A stretch of 64,000 bases of DNA from Croceibacterium_B sp963811255 (GCA_963811255.1 CAWEQI010000003.1:496001-560000); one strand, 5' to 3'; shown: positions 52,182-63,036, counted from the first letter of the stretch. The notes: generated from the sequence alone by a model not told the origin. Numbers and translations: made by a program.

Positions 52182-53682
52182 GCTTGGCCCCACCGCCTTT
52201 CACGAGGTCGCGGCGGACCCAGGCGGTAACCTCCCGATGCTGCACCGGAGCAGTGATCAGCGGACGATAATTGCTCTCGGTAGCACGGCGGATCAAGGCC
52301 AGGTTGGTCTTGCGCTGCACGGTGACGGCCGGCACGGCAGTGACGATCACGCTTGGGCGATCGGCCAAAATACGGGCAATTTCGGCCGTCTGGTCGATGC
52401 CGAGCGCGTGGGCTTCGAGCGCATTGTTGAGGTGATCGGGATAGACGAAGCGCGTTGGCAGGCATGTCCCGGTGGTGCGGTAGAGCGCCGTCGGCCCATC
52501 GAACACATACAGGCAATCACGTCTGGCGCCGACATAGGGCGCAATCGCCGCCGACAGCCGCGCCTCGCTGCGGCGCTCCGCATGAGCGTAGGCATAGCGG
52601 GCCGGGAAGTTGAACAGGTAAGCCACCGCGAGCAGCAGCAGCACGGCTGGAACGAACCTCGCCGGGGAGCGCACGTCGATCAGCTGAACCGCAAGGAGCA
52701 CAGCCGGAGCGGCCATCGAGGCGTAGTAGTAGAGGTAGACCGTCCCCGGGAGCAGCACCGTGGCTAGCGCCGAGAGGGCCCAGCCGGCGAACAGGCCGTA
52801 GGTCCGCCAGTCGCGCGGCGGATTGAGCCGGAAGGCGGCGTAAAGGCCGAGCACTGCGATTAGAATGAGCGGGAGGATGGCGATGAACAGGTCGGGCCGC
52901 AGCCGGCCCTCGGGTCCCGGCAGCCGCTCGAAGAAGCTGACGAAATTGGCGAACCAGAACTGGTCGAAATGGCCCCACCACCCATAGAGCAGCGCGACCA
53001 GCAGAGTGGGCGCGACGCCGAGCGCCGCAAACAGCGCCGCGCGCCATGTCAGCCGGGCCGCGCCGGCGCCCGCGCGCCATTCGCCGTAGAGGGCGTAGGC
53101 GCCGAAGAACAGGCACTGCGGCAGCACCGTGTACTTGATCTGCAGCGCCAACCCGCCGAGCAGCATGGCGATGGTAGCCCGCCTGTCAGCATCGGGTCGA
53201 CGCCAGTCGCGCACCAGCCACAGCATCGCCAGCATGATCGGGGTATGGAATTCCTCGGTCTGGCCGGAATAGCTGCCGTAACGCGCCATCAGAAAAACGT
53301 AGAGCACCGCGGCCACTGTCGCCGAGGCGCGGTTGACCAGATTCCGCGCCAGCGCATAGACGAACAGCGCGCCGATGAAGACGGCAACGCAGCCGAGCAC
53401 CTGGTAGGCAATGGCGCCCGGCCCGAGCAGCCAGTGAGCGAAGGCGAAGATCGCGAACAGGCCGAACGGCTTGCGGTCCCACACTTGCACGTAGGGTAGG
53501 TCGCCGTGCGTCATCCGCCAGCCGATGAACGAATAGAGCTGTTCGTCGAAATCGGCCGCCGGGTCGCCGAACCACAGCGCACGAGTGGCGATCACGGCGA
53601 CGACCACCACGGCCGCAGCGAGCCAGTCGCCGCGAACGGCCGCTGTTGCCTTCCATGACGCCTGTCGCGCTGCCGTTACCAT
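52114..53682 (-). CDS. GT39/ArnT-like membrane glycosyltransferase
   Basis: 522 residues. The first periplasmic loop holds DFDEQLYSFIGW with the catalytic acidic motif typical of PMT_2 enzymes, and QVWDRKPFGLF follows. About ten helices, then a soluble C-terminal domain (380-500). It would transfer sugar from a polyprenyl-phosphate donor to an acceptor outside the inner membrane. The proline/arginine-rich last 25 residues overlap the convergent transporter gene and may be an extension of a shorter real protein. Confidence 0.8.
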   Translation of the reverse strand: MVTAARQASWKATAAVRGDWLAAAVVVVAVIATRALWFGDPAADFDEQLYSFIGWRMTHGDLPYVQVWDRKPFGLFAIFAFAHWLLGPGAIAYQVLGCVAVFIGALFVYALARNLVNRASATVAAVLYVFLMARYGSYSGQTEEFHTPIMLAMLWLVRDWRRPDADRRATIAMLLGGLALQIKYTVLPQCLFFGAYALYGEWRAGAGAARLTWRAALFAALGVAPTLLVALLYGWWGHFDQFWFANFVSFFERLPGPEGRLRPDLFIAILPLILIAVLGLYAAFRLNPPRDWRTYGLFAGWALSALATVLLPGTVYLYYYASMAAPAVLLAVQLIDVRSPARFVPAVLLLLAVAYLFNFPARYAYAHAERRSEARLSAAIAPYVGARRDCLYVFDGPTALYRTTGTCLPTRFVYPDHLNNALEAHALGIDQTAEIARILADRPSVIVTAVPAVTVQRKTNLALIRRATESNYRPLITAPVQHREVTAWVRRDLVKGGGAKPRGPPPRAPSPARRATGTGPRR

Positions 53683-53762
53683 CGCTGCCCCACGTGATCG
53701 CTCGAGCCGCCATCTGTTGGCGAAGATGGTTATTTTTGGCTTAGTCTGCGCGCGATGGAAGC

Positions 53763-53785
53763 AAAAAGAACGGCGCTGCGCCCGG
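53763..53785 (-). terminator. Probable terminator of the atp operon
   Basis: A short GC stem (CGG-CG with one bulge) followed on the minus strand by TTCTTTTT, just past the atpC stop. Confidence 0.5.
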
Positions 53786-53788
53786 CAC

Positions 53789-54046
53789 TCAGCCTTCGAT
53801 GCGCTCCGCCAGAACCGTGAGCCCGTTCTCGCCCACTTCGGCGAAGCCGCCGCGGACCTCGATGCTCTCCGGCGCCGCGCCGTCGCTGCGGTAGATCTGC
53901 AGGGAGCCGTCGCGGATGGTCGCCATCACCGGGGCATGGCCTTCGAGCACACCGAATTCGCCCTCGGTGCCGGGGACGACCACCATGTGGACGTCCTCCG
54001 AGCGGACGAGCTTTTCCGGCGTGACGAGTTCGAAGTGCAGGGGCAT
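53789..54046 (-). CDS. atpC: ATP synthase epsilon subunit, short form
   Basis: 85 residues, only the N-terminal beta-sandwich that binds gamma. The C-terminal helical hairpin of the E. coli protein (which can inhibit rotation) is missing. Short epsilon subunits are known in alphaproteobacteria, where a zeta protein does the inhibition. ATGA overlap with atpD. Confidence 0.9.
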   Translation of the reverse strand: MPLHFELVTPEKLVRSEDVHMVVVPGTEGEFGVLEGHAPVMATIRDGSLQIYRSDGAAPESIEVRGGFAEVGENGLTVLAERIEG

Positions 54047-55509
54047 CAGGCTTCTTCGGCCAGCTTCTTGGCTTTTTCGACGGCCTCATCGATGCCGCCG
54101 ACCATGTAGAACGCGGCTTCGGGCAGATGGTCGTATTCGCCCTCGACCACCGCCTTGAACGAGCGGACGGTGTCTTCCAGCTGGACGAACTTGCCGGGGA
54201 TGTTGGTGAACACCTCGGCGACGTGGAACGGCTGCGACAGGAAGCGCTGGATCTTGCGAGCCCGGGCGACCGTCAGTTTGTCTTCTTCACTAAGTTCGTC
54301 CATCCCGAGGATGGCGATGATGTCCTGCAAGCTCTTGTACTTCTGCAGCGTTTCCTGAACCTTGCGGGCGGTTTCGTAGTGCTCCTGACCGACCACCCGC
54401 GGCTCGAGCACACGGCTGGTCGAATCCAGTGGGTCGACCGCCGGGTAAATGCCGAGCTCGGAGATCGCCCGGTTGAGCACGGTGGTCGCGTCGAGGTGGG
54501 CGAACGAGGTCGCCGGCGCCGGGTCGGTGAGGTCGTCGGCGGGGACATAGATCGCCTGCACCGAGGTGATCGAGCCCTTGTTGGTCGAGGTGATGCGTTC
54601 CTGCAGGTTGCCCATGTCGGTTGCCAGCGTCGGCTGATAGCCCACGGCCGAGGGAATGCGGCCGAGCAGCGCCGACACTTCCGAACCGGCCTGGGTGAAG
54701 CGGAAGATGTTGTCGACGAAGAACAGCACGTCCTGTCCTTCCTGGTCGCGGAAGTATTCGGCGACGGTGAGGCCGGACAGCGCGACGCGGGCGCGGGCGC
54801 CCGGTGGCTCGTTCATCTGGCCGTAGACCAGCGCCACCTTGGAGCCTTCGGAGGTGGCATTGCCCTCGGCGTCCTTGGAGATGACTCCGGCATCGAGGAA
54901 CTCGTGATACAGATCGTTGCCCTCGCGGGTGCGCTCGCCGACGCCGGCGAACACGCTGGTGCCGCCGTGGCCCTTGGCGATGTTGTTGATCAGCTCCTGG
55001 ATCAGCACCGTCTTGCCGACGCCGGCGCCGCCGAACAGGCCGATCTTGCCGCCCTTGGCGTACGGTGCCAGCAGGTCGATGACCTTGATGCCGGTGACGA
55101 GGATCGAGGCCTCTGTCGACTGGTCGACGAACGGCGGTGCTTCCGCGTGGATCGGCGCGGTCTGCTCGGCGCCGATCGGGCCAAGCTCGTCGATCGGCTC
55201 GCCGACCACGTTCATGATCCGGCCGAGCGTCTTGGGGCCGACTGGCACCGAAATCTGGTTGCCGGTATTGGTCACGCTCTGCCCGCGGGTCAGGCCGTCG
55301 GTCGAATCCATGGCGATCGTGCGCACCGTGTTCTCGCCGAGGTGCTGGGCGACCTCGAGCACCAGCCGGTGGCCGTTGTTGTCGGTCTCGAGCGCGGTCA
55401 GGATCGGCGGCAGGTCGCCTTCGAAGGCGACGTCGACGACGGCGCCGATGACCTGGGCGATCGTGCCCTGCTCGGTGACGTTTGGGTTGATGACGGGTGC
55501 GGTGGCCAT
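54046..55509 (-). CDS. atpD: ATP synthase beta subunit
   Basis: 487 residues from the ATG at 55509; the frame is open upstream but without family sequence. P-loop GGAGVGKTVL, GERTREGNDLY and DNIFRFTQAGSEVSALLGR are intact. Catalytic subunit of F1. It lies 19 bases after the inserted lipoprotein gene. Confidence 0.97.
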   Translation of the reverse strand: MATAPVINPNVTEQGTIAQVIGAVVDVAFEGDLPPILTALETDNNGHRLVLEVAQHLGENTVRTIAMDSTDGLTRGQSVTNTGNQISVPVGPKTLGRIMNVVGEPIDELGPIGAEQTAPIHAEAPPFVDQSTEASILVTGIKVIDLLAPYAKGGKIGLFGGAGVGKTVLIQELINNIAKGHGGTSVFAGVGERTREGNDLYHEFLDAGVISKDAEGNATSEGSKVALVYGQMNEPPGARARVALSGLTVAEYFRDQEGQDVLFFVDNIFRFTQAGSEVSALLGRIPSAVGYQPTLATDMGNLQERITSTNKGSITSVQAIYVPADDLTDPAPATSFAHLDATTVLNRAISELGIYPAVDPLDSTSRVLEPRVVGQEHYETARKVQETLQKYKSLQDIIAILGMDELSEEDKLTVARARKIQRFLSQPFHVAEVFTNIPGKFVQLEDTVRSFKAVVEGEYDHLPEAAFYMVGGIDEAVEKAKKLAEEA

Positions 55510-55528
55510 GGGCGGGTTCCTGGTTGAA

Positions 55529-55885
55529 TTACTGTGCGGTGTCGCCGGCAGAGCAGGCGGTGTCGGGATCGGCGAGGACCCACTTGCCGTCACCCGGCTC
55601 AAGATTGGCGTGGTAGCGTTGATACGGATCGTCGCCGAGGCCGAAGCCGCACGAGAAGCCGGGCTTGCCGAAGCCTTGCGACACGCACACGGCGGTGCTG
55701 ACCTTCTTCGCCTTCGGGCATGCCTTGGCATAGGCGGCGGCGAAGGCGGCCTTGTCCGGCGGCGGCAGGGTCGGCGTGGGCTCGGCCGTGGGGGTTGGCG
55801 CGGCGCTCGGGGCTGGCTGGGCCGGCTGCTGTGAATTGCACGCTGCGAGCGCGAGGACGGCGACGGAAACGAAAAGAATTCTCAT
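55529..55885 (-). CDS. Small lipoprotein of unknown function inside the atp operon
   Basis: 118 residues. Signal and lipobox LALAAC (Cys16), then a proline/threonine-rich linker (about 20-42) and a globular C-terminal part with four cysteines (CPKAKK, AVCVSQ, FSCGFG, DTACSAG) that could form two disulfides in the periplasm. It lies between atpG (23 bases away) and atpD (19 bases away), all in one direction, so it is probably cotranscribed. I do not recognise the family. Confidence 0.75.
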   Translation of the reverse strand: MRILFVSVAVLALAACNSQQPAQPAPSAAPTPTAEPTPTLPPPDKAAFAAAYAKACPKAKKVSTAVCVSQGFGKPGFSCGFGLGDDPYQRYHANLEPGDGKWVLADPDTACSAGDTAQ

Positions 55886-55908
55886 GGGTCTCGGCTTCTT
55901 GGTTGTTG

Positions 55909-56781
55909 CTACAGCGCTTCCGCGCCGGCAATGATTTCGATGAGTTCGGTCGTGATCGCGGCCTGACGGCTGCGATTGTATTGAATGGTCAACTTGTTGA
56001 TCAGGTCCCCGGCATTGCGCGTGGCGTTGTCCATCGCGGTCATCGAGGCGCCCTGTTCGCTGGCCATGTTTTCCAACAGCGCGCCGAAAATCTGCGTCTT
56101 CAGGTAGCGCGGCAGCAACTCGCGAAGGATCTCTTCCTCCTCCGGCTCGTACTCGACCGCGGCCTGGCCGGTGGTGGCGTTCTCGAGCGGCGGGACCGGA
56201 ATGATCTGCAGCTCGGTGGGGATCTGCGCGAGGGCCGACTTGAAGCGGCTGAAGAACAAGTGGGCGACGTCGAACTTGCCCGCCTCGAACATCTCCATCA
56301 GTTCTGCCGTCACCCGCTCCGCCTCGGCATAGCCCGGCTCGCGAATGTCGGTGGTGTCGAACATCTGCGCGATATTGTTCGGATAGGCGCGCCGGATCGG
56401 CGCGCGGCCCTTGCGGCCGATCAGGTAGAAGTGGACGGTCTTGCCCCCCGCCTCCAGCTCGCGCGCCTTGGCAAGCGCGGCCCGGACGATGTTCGAGTTG
56501 AACGCGCCTGCGAGGCCCTTGTCGGAGTTGGCGACGACCATCAGGTGGGTCTTGTCGCTGCCGGTGCCGGCGAGCAGCTTCGGCGCATCGTCACGGCCGA
56601 CCATCTTGGAGGCGAGATTGGCCATCACCGCGTTAATCCGCTCGGCATAGGGGCGCGCGGCCTCGGCCGCGGCCTGCGCCTTGCGCAGCTTGGCCGCGGC
56701 GACCATCTGCTTGGCCTTGGTGATCTTCTGGGTCGATTTGACCGAGTTGATCCGGCCCTTGAGTTCCTTGAGCGAAGCCAC
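55909..56781 (-). CDS. atpG: ATP synthase gamma subunit
   Basis: 290 residues. MASLKELKGRINSVKSTQKI forms the start of the central shaft; the C-terminal ITTELIEIIAGAEAL is the conserved end. Connects the catalytic head with the rotor. Nine bases separate it from atpA. Confidence 0.95.
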   Translation of the reverse strand: MASLKELKGRINSVKSTQKITKAKQMVAAAKLRKAQAAAEAARPYAERINAVMANLASKMVGRDDAPKLLAGTGSDKTHLMVVANSDKGLAGAFNSNIVRAALAKARELEAGGKTVHFYLIGRKGRAPIRRAYPNNIAQMFDTTDIREPGYAEAERVTAELMEMFEAGKFDVAHLFFSRFKSALAQIPTELQIIPVPPLENATTGQAAVEYEPEEEEILRELLPRYLKTQIFGALLENMASEQGASMTAMDNATRNAGDLINKLTIQYNRSRQAAITTELIEIIAGAEAL

Positions 56782-56790
56782 GAGCTATCC

Positions 56791-58320
<1,530 letters not shown>

Positions 58321-58359
58321 GGTGTAGCCTTCAGCCTTTCCAACGGCGGTTTACCGCCG

Positions 58360-58914
58360 TCAGCCTTTCATTGCTTGCGCGAGGGAATTTAGACGGGTGC
58401 GGATCGAGCCGTCGATCCGCTTCGAGCCGACAGTGACGACGAGCCCGCCCAGCAGATCGGGATCGACCCGCGTCTTGAGCTTGACCGTGCGGCCCTCGCG
58501 GGCGCGCAGCTTCTGCTCGAGGGTGGAGATCTGCTCGTCGGTCAGCGCATGGGCGCTGGCGACCTCGGCGGAGACTTCGCCGCGCTGCGCGGCGGCGATC
58601 GCATGGAACGCGCGGATCATTGCCGGCAGCTCGGCGATGCGGCGGTTCTGCGATAGAACGCCCAGGAAGTTGCGGGTCAGCTCCGACAGGCCGAGATAGC
58701 TGCCGATGCCAGCCATCACCTTGCCGATCTGTTCGCGACTCACTTCGGGATTGCGGATCAGCCCGCGCAGCTCGGCCGAATCGTGCAGCGCCTCGGCCAG
58801 CTTGTCGAGGTCGGCCTCGACTGCGGTCACCGTCCCCGCCTCGCTGGCGAGGTCGAACAGCGCGCTGGCGTAGCGCCCTGCCAGGCTGGCCTGAATACCG
58901 GCGGAAAGCTCCAC
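58360..58914 (-). CDS. atpH: ATP synthase delta subunit
   Basis: 184 residues, the OSCP-like subunit that holds the stator to F1. YASALFDLASEAG at the N-terminus and VDPDLLGGLVVTVGSKRIDGS at the C-terminus are the family signature. First gene of the operon; no F0 genes are nearby, as usual in alphaproteobacteria. Confidence 0.94.
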   Translation of the reverse strand: MELSAGIQASLAGRYASALFDLASEAGTVTAVEADLDKLAEALHDSAELRGLIRNPEVSREQIGKVMAGIGSYLGLSELTRNFLGVLSQNRRIAELPAMIRAFHAIAAAQRGEVSAEVASAHALTDEQISTLEQKLRAREGRTVKLKTRVDPDLLGGLVVTVGSKRIDGSIRTRLNSLAQAMKG

Positions 58915-59045
58915 GCGAAGGGGTCCTCTTGGTCAGAAATTTTCGCCCGCCGCAACGGGCGCGCAGGAGCGGCCCCGGCAAGGCTGGCGCGCCCCTATCA
59001 TCGGCTTTGCGGCGATGCAACCCGACTTCGGACAGGGTGTGTACC

Positions 59046-60665
59046 CTAGGGTTTGGGGCTCGGCGCGGGTGATGCGGGAGGGGGCGACGCACTGGCCGAC
59101 GGCGTCGGCGTAGAGATCGGCGCTCCATTACCCTTCGAGCAGTCGTACACCAGCCGCTCGTTCGGTTCCGACGGCAGCAGCGAGAGAATGGCGGATTGAT
59201 CTTTGCCGAGCTTTTGCGTCGCCGCTTGCCCGCGGCCGCAGGCGGGCGGTTCGTATTCGCCGCGGGCCTTGCGAACCTGGCTCATCTGATTCTTGTCGAG
59301 CAGGTAGCGGTCCATCCGGTATTCGCCCGTGGCCGGATCGAAGGTGTTCACCGCAACGTGCGATTCGGTTTCGGGGACCAGCACCCGAGTCCAGCTGCCG
59401 CCCTCGAGCCCGTATTGCGTGCGGCCGTTGACGCAGCCGTCGTCTTTCCAGTCGAGCGAAACCGTAGGCTCGGCCGGGCCGATCACCCGGCTGCGGTCCG
59501 GCTGCAGCGTGCAGACGAGGGCGCCGGTCGGCTGCGGCGCGGGAATGGCGCCGGTCTGGTTCGCCGCCATCTCCTGCCGCAAGGCGTCCTGCAGGCGCTC
59601 CTCGACCTTGCCGAACGAGGGGCGCGTGAACCACGCGGCACCGGCGCCGATCAGCGCCACGACCGCCACCGCGGCCCCGATCTTCACCCGCTTGTCCTCA
59701 CCCTCCTCGTACGACAGAAAGGCAAAGGCCCCGCCGCCGAACGCCGCCAGCAGCAGCACCAGCGCCAGCGCCATGCCGTTGTCGCGCTCGTCCATAATCT
59801 GGAACTCGATCTTTCGCCGTTGCTCCTCGCGGCGCTGGGCGAGTGCCTGCTCCTCGGCTTGGGCTTTGGCCCGTGCTGCGGCCTGCTGTTCCTCGGCCCG
59901 CTGGCGTTCTTCGGCATTGAGGTCGGCCAGGCTGCGGCACGGCATGCCGTTGACCTGCGGGGTAATGCCGTTGGCGCGCAGGAACGGCAGCAGTTCACGG
60001 GTCGAGATGGCGAAGTAGAAGCCCGCCTCGGCCGAGCTGGTTTCGGCACCGAAGCTGTTGACGCCGATTACCCGTCCGCAGGGATCGAGCAGCGGCCCGC
60101 CTGAGCTGCCGCGCGCGATCGGCGCGGTATGCAGCAAGGTGTCGAACTGCCGGCTCGGCCTTCGTCCGGCGAGCGAGCCGTTCGATTCCACGGGCGGCTG
60201 CGGGCGGAACAGGTCGGCTATGCTGAGCCCCTGGGCGATATCGACGTTCTGCGGGTAGCCGACCGCGACGACGGGGCCGCTCTCGTCGTTGGGGTTGCCG
60301 GCAATCGTCAGCGGCGGCAGGTGCATCGGCTTGGTCGTGGCGATCAGCGCGAGGTCGTTGCGCGGGCTGGTCGTGACCAGCCGACCGTACACCGCCTCGC
60401 CGCCGTCCGACGGGACCAGGCCGATCGCGAGATTCGGATCGTCGCGCGCTTCCTGCACCACGTGCGAATTGGTGACGATCTGCTCTGACGTCACGGCAAA
60501 GCCGGTGCCGTGCGAGACCGGGGTCAGCTGATTGCCGTTTTTCTGGATGATGATCACCCGCACGACCCCGCGCGCCGCGGCGTCGATATCGGCCGGATCG
60601 GCGTGGACGGGCAGCGCGGAGAACAGCGCAAGGCAGGCGAAGAGGGCGGCCAGACGGCGGAGCAT
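59046..60665 (-). CDS. Membrane-anchored trypsin-like serine protease
   Basis: 539 residues. Signal peptide (cleaved about residue 22), trypsin-like domain with His68 (TNSHVV), Asp104 (RNDLALI) and Ser188 (ARGSSGGPL), a charged coiled coil (about 250-290, rich in Glu/Gln/Ala), two adjacent membrane helices (about 296-315 and 325-345), then a C-terminal domain (365-510) of unknown type and a Pro/Ser tail. No PDZ domain is seen, unlike HtrA. Likely acts in the periplasm, perhaps as a stress or signalling protease. Confidence 0.82.
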   Translation of the reverse strand: MLRRLAALFACLALFSALPVHADPADIDAAARGVVRVIIIQKNGNQLTPVSHGTGFAVTSEQIVTNSHVVQEARDDPNLAIGLVPSDGGEAVYGRLVTTSPRNDLALIATTKPMHLPPLTIAGNPNDESGPVVAVGYPQNVDIAQGLSIADLFRPQPPVESNGSLAGRRPSRQFDTLLHTAPIARGSSGGPLLDPCGRVIGVNSFGAETSSAEAGFYFAISTRELLPFLRANGITPQVNGMPCRSLADLNAEERQRAEEQQAAARAKAQAEEQALAQRREEQRRKIEFQIMDERDNGMALALVLLLAAFGGGAFAFLSYEEGEDKRVKIGAAVAVVALIGAGAAWFTRPSFGKVEERLQDALRQEMAANQTGAIPAPQPTGALVCTLQPDRSRVIGPAEPTVSLDWKDDGCVNGRTQYGLEGGSWTRVLVPETESHVAVNTFDPATGEYRMDRYLLDKNQMSQVRKARGEYEPPACGRGQAATQKLGKDQSAILSLLPSEPNERLVYDCSKGNGAPISTPTPSASASPPPASPAPSPKP

Positions 60666-60767
60666 TGGCCGCGGCTCTACGGCACCGGGGGTTTTGAACG
60701 CAAGCGGCGGGAAGCGCGGTTAGCCGAAGCGTGGCACAGAGCAGGGCATCGACCAATGGAGATTACG

Positions 60768-61247
60768 ATGACGTACCTGATCCAAGGCTTGCCTCGGGCG
60801 CAGTTCGCTCCGTTGTTCGATCTCGACGACGCGGCGCTCGCCGCGCGCGGCGCGCGGCGTGTCGTCGCCGATGCCGATCGCAGCTTTCCCTGCCGGGTCA
60901 GCCTGCAGGACGCCGCAGCGGGCGAGACCCTCATTCTGACGAACTTCGTCAGCAACGCTTCCGACACGCCGTATCGCACGGCGTACGCGATCTACGTCCG
61001 GGAAAGGGCCAAGCAACGGCAGCCGCTCGTCGGGGAGACGCCGCCGGTGTTTGCCGGGCGGACGCTGAGCCTGCGCGGTTTTACCGCCGGCGGCGATCTC
61101 GTCGGCGCGCGCCTCTCGGCTCCTGACGAGCACGATAGCGCCATCCGCGAAATGCTCGACGACCCGCGGGTCGACCACATCGACGCGCACAACGCCGCCC
61201 ATGGCTGTTTTTCGGCGCGCATCGACCGCTATATGGAGCGCGAATGA
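60768..61247 (+). CDS. DUF1203 protein
   Basis: 159 residues from the ATG at 60768 (GGAG six bases upstream); an ATG four codons earlier is less likely. CRVSLQDAAAGETLILTNF, YRTAYAIYVRE and VDHIDAHNAAHGCFSARIDR match DUF1203, a family of unknown role. It overlaps ada by four bases, so it may be coexpressed with the alkylation response. Confidence 0.87.
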   Translation: MTYLIQGLPRAQFAPLFDLDDAALAARGARRVVADADRSFPCRVSLQDAAAGETLILTNFVSNASDTPYRTAYAIYVRERAKQRQPLVGETPPVFAGRTLSLRGFTAGGDLVGARLSAPDEHDSAIREMLDDPRVDHIDAHNAAHGCFSARIDRYMERE

Positions 61248-62266
61248 TGATCGACGCAGAGACAGCCTGGACGGCATTCACCCGGCGCGACCGGTCGTTC
61301 GACGGGCGCTTCGTGATTGGGGTGCTGACCACCGGCATCTATTGCCGTCCGTCGTGCGCGGCGCGCCAGCCGCAGCGGCGCAACGTGCGCTTCTTCGCCG
61401 ATGGGGCGGAGGCGCGGGCGGCGGGGCTGCGCGCGTGCAAGCGCTGCCGGCCGGACGAGGTCGCGCGCGACGAAGCGGCAGTGCTGGCGGCGATCGACGA
61501 GATCAAGAGCAGCGAGGGACTGCCGCACCTCGCCGAGCTGGCGCAAGCGGTCGGCTATTCGCCGAGCCATTTCCAGCGCGTGTTCACTCGCGCCACTGGC
61601 CTCTCCCCCGCCGCCTATGCCCGCGCGCTGCGGGATGAGCGGGCACGGGAGGCGTTGTCGAACGGCGGCTCGGTGACAGAGGCGATTTACGAGGCCGGTT
61701 TCGAAGCGCCTTCGCGGTTCTACGATTCGCTGGACGGGAAGCTGGGAATGGCGCCGTCGGCATGGGTGAAGGGCGGCGAGGGCGTGCGGATCGAGTGGGC
61801 GGTGGTCCAGACTACACTCGGCCCGATGCTCGTCGCCGCGACCGCGAAGGGCGTATGCCGGCTGTCGTTCGCCGAAGGGCGCGAGGAATTGGCGGCGCGC
61901 TTCCCCAACGCCGAGCTGGTCGAGGGCGGTGCCGCGTTCGCCGGGCTGTTGCAGCGGGTGGTCGACGCGGTCGAGCATCCCGGCACCGGCGGCGACATTC
62001 CGCTCGACGTCCAGGGCACCGCATTCCAGGAGCGCGTCTGGGCCGAGCTGCGCAAGATTCCGCCCGGCGAGACCCGCTCCTATGCCGAAATCGCCGCCGC
62101 CGCGGGCAAGCCGAAGGCGGTGCGCGCGACCGGTTCGGCCAACGGGGCGAACAATGTCGCTGTCCTGATTCCGTGCCACCGGGTAGTGCGCTCCGACGGC
62201 TCGCTCGGCGGCTACGCCTACGGGCTCGACATGAAGCGCGAACTGCTCGCGAGGGAGGCCAAGTGA
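61244..62266 (+). CDS. ada: Ada-type methylphosphotriester/O6-alkylguanine repair regulator
   Basis: 340 residues: N-terminal zinc domain with the methyl-accepting cysteines (GIYCRPSC and RACKRCRP), an AraC helix-turn-helix region (about 95-180, PSHFQRVFTRATG) and the C-terminal methyltransferase with PCHRVV. It repairs alkylated DNA and activates its own regulon. Coupled to the next gene by GTGA. Confidence 0.94.
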   Translation: MMIDAETAWTAFTRRDRSFDGRFVIGVLTTGIYCRPSCAARQPQRRNVRFFADGAEARAAGLRACKRCRPDEVARDEAAVLAAIDEIKSSEGLPHLAELAQAVGYSPSHFQRVFTRATGLSPAAYARALRDERAREALSNGGSVTEAIYEAGFEAPSRFYDSLDGKLGMAPSAWVKGGEGVRIEWAVVQTTLGPMLVAATAKGVCRLSFAEGREELAARFPNAELVEGGAAFAGLLQRVVDAVEHPGTGGDIPLDVQGTAFQERVWAELRKIPPGETRSYAEIAAAAGKPKAVRATGSANGANNVAVLIPCHRVVRSDGSLGGYAYGLDMKRELLAREAK

Positions 62267-63036
62267 ACCAAGAACTGCGCGACCGTTTCGGCAAGCTGCA
62301 CCAGCCGGGCAAGCCGCTGCTGCTGTACAACATCTGGGACGTCGGCAGCGCACAGGCGGTGGCGGCGGCGGACGCGCCGGCGCTCGCCACCGGCAGCTAC
62401 GCGCTCGCCGGGTGCAACGGCTTTGCCGACGGCGAGCAGATCCCGTTCAATCTGTTCCTCGATTGCGTCCGGCGAATCGTCGAGGCCGTCGAGGTCCCCG
62501 TTACGGCAGATTTCGAAGGCGGCTTCGCGGCCGATCCGGCGCGGCTGGCGGATCACGCGGCTTATCTCGCCGAAACCGGCGTCGTCGGTTGCAACTTCGA
62601 GGACCAGGAAATCGATGGAGCCGGGCTGACGGTCGGGCACCAGGCCGCGCGTGTCGCCGCGGTGGTGGGCAGCGGCCTGTGGGTCAATGCGCGGACCGAC
62701 GTGTTCCTGCAGCGCTATGTCGCCGGCGAGGACGCCAACGACCGCTCTCTGCTCGGCGAAGCGATGGAACGTGGCGCAGCCTACGCCGAGGCGGGGGCGC
62801 ACAGCCTGTTCGTGCCGGGCCCGACCGATCCCGAACTGATCGCCGAGATTTGCGAGCGCAGCCCGCTGCCGGTCAATATCCTGATGCTCAAAGGCGCCCC
62901 CGACCGGCGCGTCCTCGCCGAGGCGGGCGTCGCCCGGATCAGCTGGGGCAGTGGCCCCTGGCGTCAGGCGATGCAGGCGCTGACCGACGAGGCGGCGGCG
63001 CTTTATGATGGCGGCGGGGCTCACACGAAGCTGTAG
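62263..63036 (+). CDS. PEP mutase/isocitrate-lyase family protein
   Basis: 257 residues from a GTG at 62263 overlapping the ada stop, with GGAGG five bases upstream. LLYNIWDVGSAQAV, TADFEGGFAA, NFEDQEI and VNARTDVFL are typical of the oxaloacetate decarboxylase/2-methylisocitrate-lyase-like subgroup. Its position after ada is odd for a carbon-metabolism enzyme. The 3' end overlaps priA by 16 bases. Confidence 0.87.
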   Translation: MNQELRDRFGKLHQPGKPLLLYNIWDVGSAQAVAAADAPALATGSYALAGCNGFADGEQIPFNLFLDCVRRIVEAVEVPVTADFEGGFAADPARLADHAAYLAETGVVGCNFEDQEIDGAGLTVGHQAARVAAVVGSGLWVNARTDVFLQRYVAGEDANDRSLLGEAMERGAAYAEAGAHSLFVPGPTDPELIAEICERSPLPVNILMLKGAPDRRVLAEAGVARISWGSGPWRQAMQALTDEAAALYDGGGAHTKL

